A model generated the notes under the pieces. It was given only the letters and a program-made list of their open reading frames with translations. It did no database searches and was not told the origin of the DNA. Position numbers and translations under genes: made by a program. A stretch of 64,000 bases of DNA. Origin: Paenibacillus sedimenti. GTDB taxonomy: Bacteria; Bacillota; Bacilli; Paenibacillales; NBRC-103111. Location: assembly GCF_014534655.1 (NCBI RefSeq), contig NZ_JACVVD010000002.1:62001-126000 (forward strand). The letters are read 5' to 3'. Within the stretch, counting starts at the first letter, position 1; each line of letters starts with the position of its first letter. Below, in pieces: positions 1-7,224 of this stretch.

Positions 1-446
1 TGCAGGAGCTTTCGCAGCAGTACGGCGTTAAAGGGTTGCTGGAAATCCATCACAAAACCATCGCGCCTAGCGCAGGTCTGGTGCATCGGATCGTATCCGG
101 CTTCAATCCGGAGCATATCGGCGTCCTGCACGATGCGGGCAATATGGTGCACGAGGGCTTTGAGAATTTCCGCATGGGCCTCGAGCTGCTCGGGCCATAC
201 CTCGCTCACGTTCACGTCAAGAACGCCCAGTGGGTGCCGACTGGCGAGCGCCAAGACGGAATCGCGCTTTGGAAAAGCGAGTGGTCGCCGCTGGACGAGG
301 GCATCGTGAACTGGAAGCAGCTGCTCGGCGAACTGAAAGCAGTCGGTTACGACGGTTATCTCGGCATCGAGGATTTCAGCGGGCAGTATGGTTCACGAGA
401 GATGCTGCACAATTTTTCGGCAAAAGTGAAGCAGTGGCTGGTTTAA
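1..446 (+). CDS. Sugar phosphate isomerase/epimerase family protein (5' truncated by window edge)
   Basis: The reading frame is already open at the first base, so this is the C-terminal part (about 147 residues) of a TIM-barrel protein of the AP-endonuclease-2/xylose-isomerase-like family. These enzymes interconvert keto and aldo sugars or polyols in the cytoplasm using a divalent metal. Likely metal or substrate ligands are visible as the glutamate in LLEIHH, the HDAGN block, the HVHVKN block and the glutamate in GIEDFS. The substrate cannot be told from this fragment. A strong hairpin terminator follows 20 bases after the stop, so it is the last gene of its transcript. Confidence 0.8.
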   Translation, partial: QELSQQYGVKGLLEIHHKTIAPSAGLVHRIVSGFNPEHIGVLHDAGNMVHEGFENFRMGLELLGPYLAHVHVKNAQWVPTGERQDGIALWKSEWSPLDEGIVNWKQLLGELKAVGYDGYLGIEDFSGQYGSREMLHNFSAKVKQWLV

Positions 447-466
447 GTCAGGTATACGTTTATGAG

Positions 467-505
467 AAAGTCCCGGCGTTCTTCTTGAACGAGCGGGACT
501 TTTTG
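467..505 (+). terminator. Rho-independent terminator
   Basis: AAAGTCCCG pairs with CGGGACTTT around a GTTC/GAAC inner stem, followed by a T run. It sits just after the truncated isomerase gene. Confidence 0.8.
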
Positions 506-627
506 TTGTTTGGCTCTGTTATCATTGATTGGATTCGCTCCTTCGGCAACCTCATCGTGATGATTGGAACGTAAGCGTAAAATAGTCCACTCCTGAAGAT
601 GGGAACTCGGTTTGGTAACCGTTTATC

Positions 628-1059
628 TCAATCATGTACCAACGCCGCCCGTAATGTCGTAATACCATGTTCGAGGTAACCCTTGAGACAAGTCAACATA
701 TACACCCAGCCTTCTTTATTGCCTACAAGCAACGGAATCAATCCCTCGTTTTCGACAAATCCTTCCTCGTTCACTTCCACAATGGTGCTTTTCTCGTCCG
801 TTTGCGTGAATGTTATGGTAACAAGGTGTATATTGCCATAATCCCATTCGAAGGCGATTTTTTTGTCTTTCACGATTTCCTTAACCTTGATTTCGCCTTC
901 CGCGTTGTATTCTTTATAGAGTAACTTGATCGTCTTGCCCGATTCCCATCGTTCGGAAATGGAGGAGAACCAGAAGTTGCCGATTTTCGCGGGATCAACA
1001 AATGCCTCAAATACATCATTAGCGGGCTTGAGTATTTTCATTTTAGTTAAGTTGTTCAT
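628..1059 (-). CDS. SRPBCC (AHSA1-type) domain protein
   Basis: A 143-residue protein that is almost entirely one START/Bet v1-like domain of the AHSA1 (activator of Hsp90 ATPase homologue) type. The typical opening KPANDVFEAFVDPAKIGNFWF and the central WDYGN and TFTQT strands are visible. Small stand-alone members bind hydrophobic ligands in a helix-grip pocket, and their physiological role is usually unknown. The start is supported by an AAGGAG site about 8 bases upstream. It is monocistronic, convergent with the isomerase and divergent from the TVP38 gene, and no regulatory motif is evident. Confidence 0.8.
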   Translation of the reverse strand: MNNLTKMKILKPANDVFEAFVDPAKIGNFWFSSISERWESGKTIKLLYKEYNAEGEIKVKEIVKDKKIAFEWDYGNIHLVTITFTQTDEKSTIVEVNEEGFVENEGLIPLLVGNKEGWVYMLTCLKGYLEHGITTLRAALVHD

Positions 1060-1199
1060 GTATAGTTCTCCTTCAATTTATTTATTATTATGTGTTTTAT
1101 AACTTTATGTTAGGTAGATTATAGCATACATAAATTGTTGATTCCCCACAGCCAATTTGTGTAAGATAGAATTCAAGAATCTGCATGAGGGGGAAAGCC

Positions 1200-1865
1200 A
1201 TGACGCGCTCGAAATCGCTCTGGTTGCTGCTGATCTGGTTTCTGGCTGCTGCATCTTGCCTGCTTGTGCTTAAAGAAACCGGTGTTTGGTCCCGATTAGA
1301 TATGGATTTTCTCAGCGATTGGCTAAGAGATCTAGGCTTCGCGGGTGGTTTGCTGTATATGATCGCCTACACGCTGCGTCCGTTGGTGCTGTTTCCGGCC
1401 ACACCTTTGACGATCTTTGGAGGATTCGTATTTGGCGCCTTCTGGGGAACGGTGTACGACATCATTGGAGCCGGCGCAGGAGCAATGCTTTCTTTTTATA
1501 TTACTCGAAAATGGGGCAGGACCGGCTTCCAGCGAATTCTGCGGAATAAGAAGCTTCAGACCTTTGACCGGAAAGCGGAAGAGAACGGCTTCATGGTCGT
1601 CTTGTACATGCGGCTTATGCCTTTTTTTCCGTTTGATGGCGTCAGTTATGGGGCCGGACTTTCCAAAATCCGGTTTTGGGACTATACGTGGGCCACGCTG
1701 ATTGGTATAATTCCAGGTGCGATTGTGTATAACGTATTCGGCGCATCGCTGCAGGAGATCGGATCTGAGGATTTCTATTGGGCTATAGCCCTTTATGTTG
1801 TCTTTGCGCTTTTGCCGTTTGCGTTTAAAAAGCGAGAGAAGAATCTGTCTTCCGATGAGGGCTAG
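1200..1865 (+). CDS. TVP38/TMEM64 family (DedA-superfamily) membrane protein
   Basis: A 221-residue integral membrane protein of the TVP38/TMEM64 (SNARE-associated, VTT) family. An N-terminal membrane anchor is followed by the conserved FPATPLTIFGGFVFGAFWG re-entrant helix, GAGAGAMLSFYITRKWGR, and the second signature MRLMPFFPFDGVSYGAGLSKI. Members of this superfamily are linked to lipid scrambling and envelope homeostasis, and the precise role here is unknown. I prefer the ATG at 1200 over 1185 because the GAGGGGG ribosome site lies between the two. The PAP2 gene follows after 33 bases, so the two may form a small lipid-related operon. Confidence 0.85.
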   Translation: MTRSKSLWLLLIWFLAAASCLLVLKETGVWSRLDMDFLSDWLRDLGFAGGLLYMIAYTLRPLVLFPATPLTIFGGFVFGAFWGTVYDIIGAGAGAMLSFYITRKWGRTGFQRILRNKKLQTFDRKAEENGFMVVLYMRLMPFFPFDGVSYGAGLSKIRFWDYTWATLIGIIPGAIVYNVFGASLQEIGSEDFYWAIALYVVFALLPFAFKKREKNLSSDEG

Positions 1866-1898
1866 CGGGGCCTAGGATCATGAGAATGTAGGGGGAAT

Positions 1899-2564
1899 AT
1901 GGGGATGCAAGGAAAACGGTTGTACAAGGATTTGCTCTGGGGGTTTGCGGCAGCATTCATCTTGCTTGTTGGTTTTGTCGTACTTTCACAATCCTTAGCC
2001 TCAGGCTGGTTGGAAAGCTTCGACGTCATCGTCACAGATGCGATACAATCGACAAGAAGTGACGGGTTGACGCCAATTGCCAAGTTTTTTACGACACTGG
2101 GCAAAGGAAGCACAGAATTTATTCTTTTCTTTATGGTTGCGGCTCTATTTTTATTTAAATTTAAGCATAGATGGGAGACGCTCATCCTTTTCCTTGGCGT
2201 ATTGGGTACCTGGGGACTGAACACGCTGCTCAAAGGCATATTTGAAAGGGCGCGCCCAGTCGGACAACGGTTGATCGAGGAGGATGGCTTCAGCTTCCCG
2301 AGCGGCCATGCGATGGTATCCAGCTTGTTTTACGGGCTGATCGGGTATTTGCTATGGATCAATTTGCGGCGCACGTGGAAGGGAGCTTGGCTCATTCCAG
2401 TCATTACGGTTCTTGTTATTATTTGCATCGGGTTAAGCCGCGTTTATCTGGGCGTGCATTATCCAAGTGACGTGCTGGCAGGATTTGCTGCCGGCGTTGC
2501 CTGTCTGATAGGCTGCATTTTGGCTATACAGGTTATTAGAAACCGTCGATCAATCAAAAAGTAA
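1899..2564 (+). CDS. PAP2-family phosphatase (membrane)
   Basis: A 221-residue type-2 phosphatidic acid phosphatase-like protein with about six membrane helices. The three acid-phosphatase motifs are present in order: KGIFERARP near residue 111, PSGHA near 133, and SRVYLGVHYPSDVLAG near 178. These supply the catalytic arginine, two histidines and aspartate. Family members remove phosphate from lipids such as undecaprenyl pyrophosphate or phosphatidylglycerol phosphate at the outer face of the membrane. The substrate cannot be read from sequence. The start follows an AGGGGG site, and an in-frame ATG at 1905 is also possible. It is probably co-transcribed with the TVP38-like gene. Confidence 0.9.
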   Translation: MGMQGKRLYKDLLWGFAAAFILLVGFVVLSQSLASGWLESFDVIVTDAIQSTRSDGLTPIAKFFTTLGKGSTEFILFFMVAALFLFKFKHRWETLILFLGVLGTWGLNTLLKGIFERARPVGQRLIEEDGFSFPSGHAMVSSLFYGLIGYLLWINLRRTWKGAWLIPVITVLVIICIGLSRVYLGVHYPSDVLAGFAAGVACLIGCILAIQVIRNRRSIKK

Positions 2565-2590
2565 TTTCTTATAGGATGGTTGATCTTCCA

Positions 2591-2627
2591 ACCCCTTCTA
2601 CCGCTTGGGCGTGCAGAAGGGGTTTTT
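2591..2627 (+). terminator. Rho-independent terminator after PAP2 gene
   Basis: ACCCCTTCT pairs with AGAAGGGGT, followed directly by TTTT. The rest of the gap up to 2890 holds a short open frame (2576-2821) with no ribosome site or recognisable product, and I see nothing else in it. Confidence 0.8.
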
Positions 2628-2890
2628 GGGCAAAGATGGATAGGCTGGGAGCCAACCTGATGGAGGGCAGAGTTTACTTGCGGAAGGCTCATCGAAAGCG
2701 GTTATTCTACCATTTAATTTCTTTGCTTTTTATCAATCTCCTGACGGCATGTAAGATGAAGCGGACAGACATAAATTCTCCCCGTATCCATAAACTGTCA
2801 GTATTGAGTATAATTGCTTAACGGCAGCGTACAAACGCCAGATCGCAGGCTGATGAAGTCCACCATATACCTTTCTTTCTAAGCAATCTC

Positions 2891-2920
2891 GGACAATGCC
2901 ACGTGGCTTGTCCTTTTTCT
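2891..2920 (+). terminator. Possible terminator hairpin
   Basis: GGACAA and TTGTCC flank the perfect palindrome GCCACGTGGC, followed by CTTTTTCTTTT. It lies upstream of the flavin oxidoreductase gene, and no gene on the + strand ends just before it, so it could also be a leader hairpin. Confidence 0.5.
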
Positions 2921-2990
2921 TTTGGCGGCGAGCGAGGTATAATCTATGAAATGATCACCCCGTGAGAATGGACAGAAAGAAGGGATGAAT

Positions 2991-4016
2991 GTGCTGAAGC
3001 TCAGTATTCTCGACCAGTCGCCGGTATCATCCGGCTTCACGCATAGCGAGGCGCTGCAGCAAACGATCCAGTTGGCTCAGGCTGCAGACCGCCTCGGCTA
3101 CACCCGTTTCTGGGTGTCGGAGCACCATAATTCGGCCGGCCTTGCCGGGTCATCGCCCGAGGTGCTACTCTCCACGCTCGCGGCCCGCACGAGCCGCATC
3201 CGGCTCGGCTCCGGCGGCGTGCTGCTGCCCCACTACAGCGCCTATAAGGTCGCTGAGAATTTTCGCATGCTCGAGGCGCTCTACCCGGGGCGCATCGACT
3301 TAGGCATCGGGCGTGCGCCAGGAGGCACGCCGCATACGGCCAAGGCGCTGCGGGGCGTCAGCGCCGATCTGTTCGAGGGACTTGAGCGGTTCCCGGCTCA
3401 AGTCTCGGATCTGCTGCGGTTCCTCACCGATTCGGTGGAACCGGGGCATGTGTTCGAGGGCATCCGCGCCACACCTTTGGTGGACGGGGTGCCCCAGGTT
3501 TGGCTGCTCGGCTCAACCGGGCAGAGCGGGGTGTATGCTTCGCAGGCGGGCGCGGCGTTCTGCTTCGCGCACTTCATCAACGGCGCAGGCGGCCAGCAGG
3601 CGGTGCGCAGCTACCGCAAGTCGTTCCGGCCGTCCGCGCTGAATGTCGTCCCGCAGGCGACGGTCTGCATCTATGTGCTCTGCGCGGAAACGGACGAAGA
3701 GGCGGAGCGCCAAGCTGCTTCGTTTGATTTAAGGATTTTGCAGGTCGAAAAAGGGGAGTTCGCCGGCGTGCTGCCGCCTGAAGAGGCGCTGGCCTACCCG
3801 TATTCCGAGTGGGATCGAACCCGAGTTCGCGACAATCGGTCGCGGATGATTATTGGCGGTCCGAAGCGGGTAAAAGAACAATTGCTGGAGCTAGCGGAAA
3901 GCTACGAAGTGGACGAAGTGATGGTGGTAGCAGGCGGCTATCACATGGAGACCAGAGTCCGTACCTGTGAGCTGCTGGCTGAAGCTTTTGGGCTGGGGAT
4001 CGGGATCAGGTTGTAA
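2991..4016 (+). CDS. LLM-class (bacterial luciferase-like) flavin oxidoreductase
   Basis: A protein of about 341 residues in the luciferase-like monooxygenase fold, group-1 (MsnO8-like) subfamily. The N-terminal LSILDQSPVSSG, the WVSEHHN block, GSGGVLLPHYSAYKVAENF and IDLGIGRAPGG are characteristic of the FMN/F420 TIM barrel. These cytoplasmic enzymes oxidise small organic substrates with reduced flavin, and the substrate is unknown. The GTG at 2991 fits the AAGAAGGG site better than the ATG at 2985, which directly touches it, and it places the conserved LKLSILDQ at the N-terminus as in relatives. Base composition is clearly richer in G+C than in the neighbouring genes. Confidence 0.85.
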   Translation: MLKLSILDQSPVSSGFTHSEALQQTIQLAQAADRLGYTRFWVSEHHNSAGLAGSSPEVLLSTLAARTSRIRLGSGGVLLPHYSAYKVAENFRMLEALYPGRIDLGIGRAPGGTPHTAKALRGVSADLFEGLERFPAQVSDLLRFLTDSVEPGHVFEGIRATPLVDGVPQVWLLGSTGQSGVYASQAGAAFCFAHFINGAGGQQAVRSYRKSFRPSALNVVPQATVCIYVLCAETDEEAERQAASFDLRILQVEKGEFAGVLPPEEALAYPYSEWDRTRVRDNRSRMIIGGPKRVKEQLLELAESYEVDEVMVVAGGYHMETRVRTCELLAEAFGLGIGIRL

Positions 4017-4025
4017 GCGTACAAA

Positions 4026-4063
4026 AAGGCCGTGCAGACTGAAATCCCCGCACGGCCTTCTAT
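4026..4063. terminator. Bidirectional terminator
   Basis: AAGGCCGTGC pairs with GCACGGCCTT. A-rich and T-rich flanks let it serve both convergent genes. Confidence 0.75.
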
Positions 4064-4372
4064 TTAGCGGCTGCGTCTCGGCCGCTTGGCAATCTCTTCG
4101 GTGACGATGAAAGCCAGCTCCTCGTTGCCGAACAACGACAGTACGCCAAGCAGCGTATCGTCAGGTACTTCGCCTGCTTCTTCTTTAGATACGGTTAGAT
4201 CCAGTGCCTGCTGAAGGGCAATATTGTCCGTTTGATCCGGATAAGCGCGACGGTATAGTTCAGCCGGATCCAGATCGTTATTGATGCACCATTGGGCGAA
4301 AACGAGAATCATCATCTGCTCGTCCCGCTGGTAGTTGCGAATAATTTGCTCTTCCATTTCTTTTCTGCTCAT
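4064..4372 (-). CDS. Conserved hypothetical protein, 102 aa
   Basis: Product not recognised. The likely start is the ATG at 4372 (MSRKEMEEQ), preceded by AAGGAG at a rather long distance. The open frame extends 23 codons further upstream without a ribosome site. The product is acidic and predicted mostly helical, with no signal peptide or membrane segment, and ends in a basic KRPRRSR tail. It is divergent from the IF-3 paralogue and separated from it by about 75 bases, so the two could share a control region. Confidence 0.6.
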   Translation of the reverse strand: MSRKEMEEQIIRNYQRDEQMMILVFAQWCINNDLDPAELYRRAYPDQTDNIALQQALDLTVSKEEAGEVPDDTLLGVLSLFGNEELAFIVTEEIAKRPRRSR

Positions 4373-4411
4373 AATAGGATATAACTCCTTATAGTTACTG
4401 GGTTCATTATA

Positions 4412-4430
4412 GCGAAAGCGAAAGCGAAAG
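4412..4430. repeat. Three tandem GCGAAA hexamers
   Basis: The hexamer GCGAAA occurs three times in a row in the gap between the divergent hypothetical gene and the IF-3 paralogue. It could influence promoter spacing if copy number varied. Three copies may also be chance. Confidence 0.5.
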
Positions 4431-4446
4431 TATAGGTGCAATCACA

Positions 4447-4932
4447 ATGATTAAGAATGAGAAAATCAAAGCCTCCGAAGTGCAATTAACCGGATTAAAC
4501 GGGGAAGACCTCGGCATTATCGCAACTCGAGAGGCACTCGCGATGGCGAAACGTCTTAAGGTGGATTTGGTCTGCACATCACTGATGAGCAGTCCCCCGC
4601 CTTGCAAGCTCATCGGCGCCGGACAAGCCAAGCAGGAAGCGCTGCAGGAGAAGCAGCAAGCACGTAAGCTTGAGCAAGGGCCGAAGGTTAAGGAGATCAG
4701 GCTGACGCCGCAGATCGAAGATCATGACCTGGAGACGAAGCGGCAGCAGGCTGAGCGCATCCTGCAATCCGGCGACGCCGTCATGCTGGTCGTGAAGATC
4801 AGCGGCAAGGAAGGCGCGAAAGCGAAGGAGCTGCTGGAGATGCTGCTCCGGGATTTAAGTCCGCTTGGCCGCAAGCGGACAGGCATTCAGCTTAGCGGCA
4901 AACAGGCTGCCGTTCAGCTGGATCCTTTGTAA
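4447..4932 (+). CDS. Translation initiation factor IF-3-like protein (divergent paralogue)
   Basis: A 161-residue protein aligned over its length with IF-3. The N-terminal MIKNEKIKASEVQLTGLNGE matches the canonical NDEIRAREVRLIGxxGE region, followed by LGIIATREALAMAKRLKVDLV. The linker carries KVKEIRLTP and HD, as in IF-3. Canonical IF-3 binds the 30S subunit and proofreads start-codon selection. The gene is odd in two ways. It is not beside rpmI-rplT, where the housekeeping infC lies in Bacillales. Its C-domain replaces the usual RFRGRE rRNA-contact segment with VKISGKEGAKA. It is therefore probably a paralogue with altered ribosome contact. The start at 4447 has an AGGTG site. Confidence 0.75.
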   Translation: MIKNEKIKASEVQLTGLNGEDLGIIATREALAMAKRLKVDLVCTSLMSSPPPCKLIGAGQAKQEALQEKQQARKLEQGPKVKEIRLTPQIEDHDLETKRQQAERILQSGDAVMLVVKISGKEGAKAKELLEMLLRDLSPLGRKRTGIQLSGKQAAVQLDPL

Positions 4933-5038
4933 GAGTAGGTGTCGCCGATAGCGATTGGATCCGACATGACGGCAAGTGCATTCCGGCTTCAGCTAGTTGT
5001 CAATGAAGGTATCGGATGACGTTTATACGATGTTAAAA

Positions 5039-5068
5039 CAACCCGGAGCTTGAAGCTCCGGGTTGTTT
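5039..5068. terminator. Bidirectional terminator
   Basis: AACCCGGAGC pairs with GCTCCGGGTT across TTGAA. TTTC on the right and AAAAC on the left give T-rich exits in both directions, between the convergent IF-3-like and GH43 genes. Confidence 0.75.
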
Positions 5069-5090
5069 CGCGTCGTTTCATTAACGCCAT

Positions 5091-6938
5091 TTATTTTTTA
5101 ATCAGGTTCCATTTTTGCGCGAAATTCCCGGTATCGTCCCATATCCATACGTTCGATCCATTTGCGGTTCCGCCCCCCTGGATATCAAGCGCTTTTTTGC
5201 TGTTCGGGTTGATCAGCTTGTAGGTGCCATCGCCGTTAACAATAATCATCCACTCTTGAGCGATCGAGCCGATATCATCCCAGATTTGTACATTGGTGCC
5301 GCTTGCCGTACCTGCGCCGGAGATATCCAGTGCCTTGTTGCTGTTCGTATTAATGAGCTTGTAATTTCCGCCGGAGAGCTTGGTAATCCGCCATTCCTGC
5401 GCAGTCGAGTTGTTATCGGACCAAATCTGTACATTGGTACCGTTCGCCGTGCCGCCGCCGTTGACATCCAGCGCTTTGTTGCTATTGGGATTCATCAATT
5501 TATAGATGGCCCCGGAAACGATATTGGCGTCCGAACTGGCGGCATCCGAGAAAATATCGATGCAGTCGACCTCGGCATAATTGCTGCCATGTGTAAAGCG
5601 TAACGTGTTGTTGCCCCTGTTCAGGAATACCCGTGCCGAAGCGTTCGTCCAATGATCCCAGCCGGAGTAGGTGATATGAAAGTCTGAAGCGGCTCCTCCG
5701 TTGACGGACAGCTTTAAAGTCGCCCACGGCTTACCGCTGGTTCCGTTATCCGTTCGAGCTATCAGGTTGTACCATCCGTCGGAACCGACATTGACCGTGA
5801 ATTGGACATAATCATTGACGGTATCGATATAGCCGGCTTTGACGCCGCCAGAGGCGTTGGGATGGTTAATGAGTCGGGCGTTGCCGCCGAGCAAAGCCTT
5901 TTCGGCTTCATACCGGTCATGCCCGGGCTCTCCTGAAGGCAGGGGGATCGGCGTATTCGGTGCCTTAGGGGTACCGAGATTGGGCGTATTATCGGCGTTC
6001 CATGTGAATTTCTGTGCGCGGATCGACCTTTCCCAGCCGGAACCTTGCCATCTGGCGGAATGGTAAACGATCCAATCCTCGGTACCGTCTTTCGATTTGG
6101 TAAAGCTGTGGTGTCCAGGCCCGTAGATCCCATTGCCGCTTTGGAAGACCGGCGTGTTTTTTTTCGTCCAGGCACTCGCACTTAGCAGGTTGCTCGTCGT
6201 ACTGGCCGTTATGAGACCGAGACAATAGCTGTCCGTCCAGCTGCCGCTTGCCGAATAGACGAGATTGATCGTGCTGCCTCGTATGATGACCTCGGGACCT
6301 TCATTTACGCGCGGAGTCGTGTTCGTTTCCCAAGCATAGACGGGGGAGGCAATTTTCACTCTGCTGCCGCTGATGTGAGTCGGGCTGTCCATGGGGGCGA
6401 TATAAAGATTTTGATCGGTATTATTCGGACTATCCCAACCGGACCAAATAAAATACAACGATCCGTTATTGTTCAGCACGGTGCCGTCAATAGCCCATTG
6501 GTCGCTTGAATCATACACTTTGATCGGGCTCGACCATGTGCCGGAGAACGGGTCCGGATTCGTGTTATAGACGACGTACATCCGATGGGTGGCGTTGTTA
6601 CCGTCATCTTTGGCGAAATAGATGTACCAGCCTCCATTGTACTGCACGATTTCGGGAGCCCATACGCCGCAACAGCCGGACCAAAGCGTAATCACGTCCC
6701 CGGCATCCATGCCTGTCAAGGTTTTGGACCGCCATAGTCTGACGTCGCCGCCGGTTGTGTAGGTTGAGTAATAGTAGCCGTCAGAAGCTTTAATGACAGA
6801 TGGATCGGCGCCGTTTTGCACCAAAACATTGTAAAAACTGCCCGTTGATGCGGAAGCAAAACCCGCAGGCAATGTAAACGTTAACACAAATAACAAAACG
6901 AATGCCTTTAAAAGCAGCTTCCTCCATTGAACCTTCAT
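5091..6938 (-). CDS. Secreted GH43 arabinan/xylan hydrolase with CBM6 and RICIN (CBM13) modules
   Basis: A 615-residue extracellular enzyme. Residues 1-31 are a signal peptide (KLLLKAFVLLFVLTFTLPAG). A five-bladed GH43 propeller follows to about 330, with the catalytic base aspartate in NGADPSVI (Asp45), the pKa-modulating aspartate in AIDGTV (near 149) and the acid glutamate in NEGPEVI (near 213). A CBM6 (DRYEAEKALLGG...IDIFSD) spans about 340-464. Three ricin-type repeats, each with a Q-x-W ending (QEW, QEW, QKW), fill 474-614. The architecture is typical of alpha-L-arabinofuranosidases or arabinoxylan hydrolases, but the exact bond is not certain. An AAGGAG site 9 bases before the ATG at 6938 fixes the start; the frame extends upstream without support. 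It is divergent from the DUF4185 gene. Confidence 0.88.
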   Translation of the reverse strand: MKVQWRKLLLKAFVLLFVLTFTLPAGFASASTGSFYNVLVQNGADPSVIKASDGYYYSTYTTGGDVRLWRSKTLTGMDAGDVITLWSGCCGVWAPEIVQYNGGWYIYFAKDDGNNATHRMYVVYNTNPDPFSGTWSSPIKVYDSSDQWAIDGTVLNNNGSLYFIWSGWDSPNNTDQNLYIAPMDSPTHISGSRVKIASPVYAWETNTTPRVNEGPEVIIRGSTINLVYSASGSWTDSYCLGLITASTTSNLLSASAWTKKNTPVFQSGNGIYGPGHHSFTKSKDGTEDWIVYHSARWQGSGWERSIRAQKFTWNADNTPNLGTPKAPNTPIPLPSGEPGHDRYEAEKALLGGNARLINHPNASGGVKAGYIDTVNDYVQFTVNVGSDGWYNLIARTDNGTSGKPWATLKLSVNGGAASDFHITYSGWDHWTNASARVFLNRGNNTLRFTHGSNYAEVDCIDIFSDAASSDANIVSGAIYKLMNPNSNKALDVNGGGTANGTNVQIWSDNNSTAQEWRITKLSGGNYKLINTNSNKALDISGAGTASGTNVQIWDDIGSIAQEWMIIVNGDGTYKLINPNSKKALDIQGGGTANGSNVWIWDDTGNFAQKWNLIKK

Positions 6939-7184
6939 TTTCACGAACTCCTTTCTGAGAAAACGATTGAGTAGTTCCAAACCCTTATAGCGATTGTTCC
7001 TTTCACCGCCTCTCATCCAAGGTCCTTTATGAACGGCATCAGCGGACTTGACTTGAGCGCCCACACACCCAACATATGCTTTCGTTATAAGGAAAATATG
7101 ACGCGTTTTCGCGGAAAGCAAGTTTGGATAAATAATAACAAGGTGCAACAAGGAAACAATGGCTTGTTTTTGATACGATCGTTA

Positions 7185-7199
7185 TGATAAGCGTTTTCA
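7185..7199. promoter_or_regulatory. Dyad resembling a LacI-family/cre operator
   Basis: TGATAAGCGTTTTCA is a near-symmetric dyad just upstream of the DUF4185 gene and in the divergent region with the GH43 gene. It resembles a catabolite-response element, but its half-site spacing is one base longer than the standard consensus, so CcpA binding is only a guess. Confidence 0.35.
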
Positions 7200-7224
7200 T
7201 AAACAAATGGAGAGGAAGGAAATA

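Noticed and set aside
2576-2821. An 81-codon open frame after the PAP2 gene
   Set aside because: It starts within the terminator region, has no ribosome site and no recognisable product.
4412-4430. Three tandem GCGAAA hexamers as a phase-variable tract
   Set aside because: Three copies is too few to claim variability; it is listed only as a repeat.
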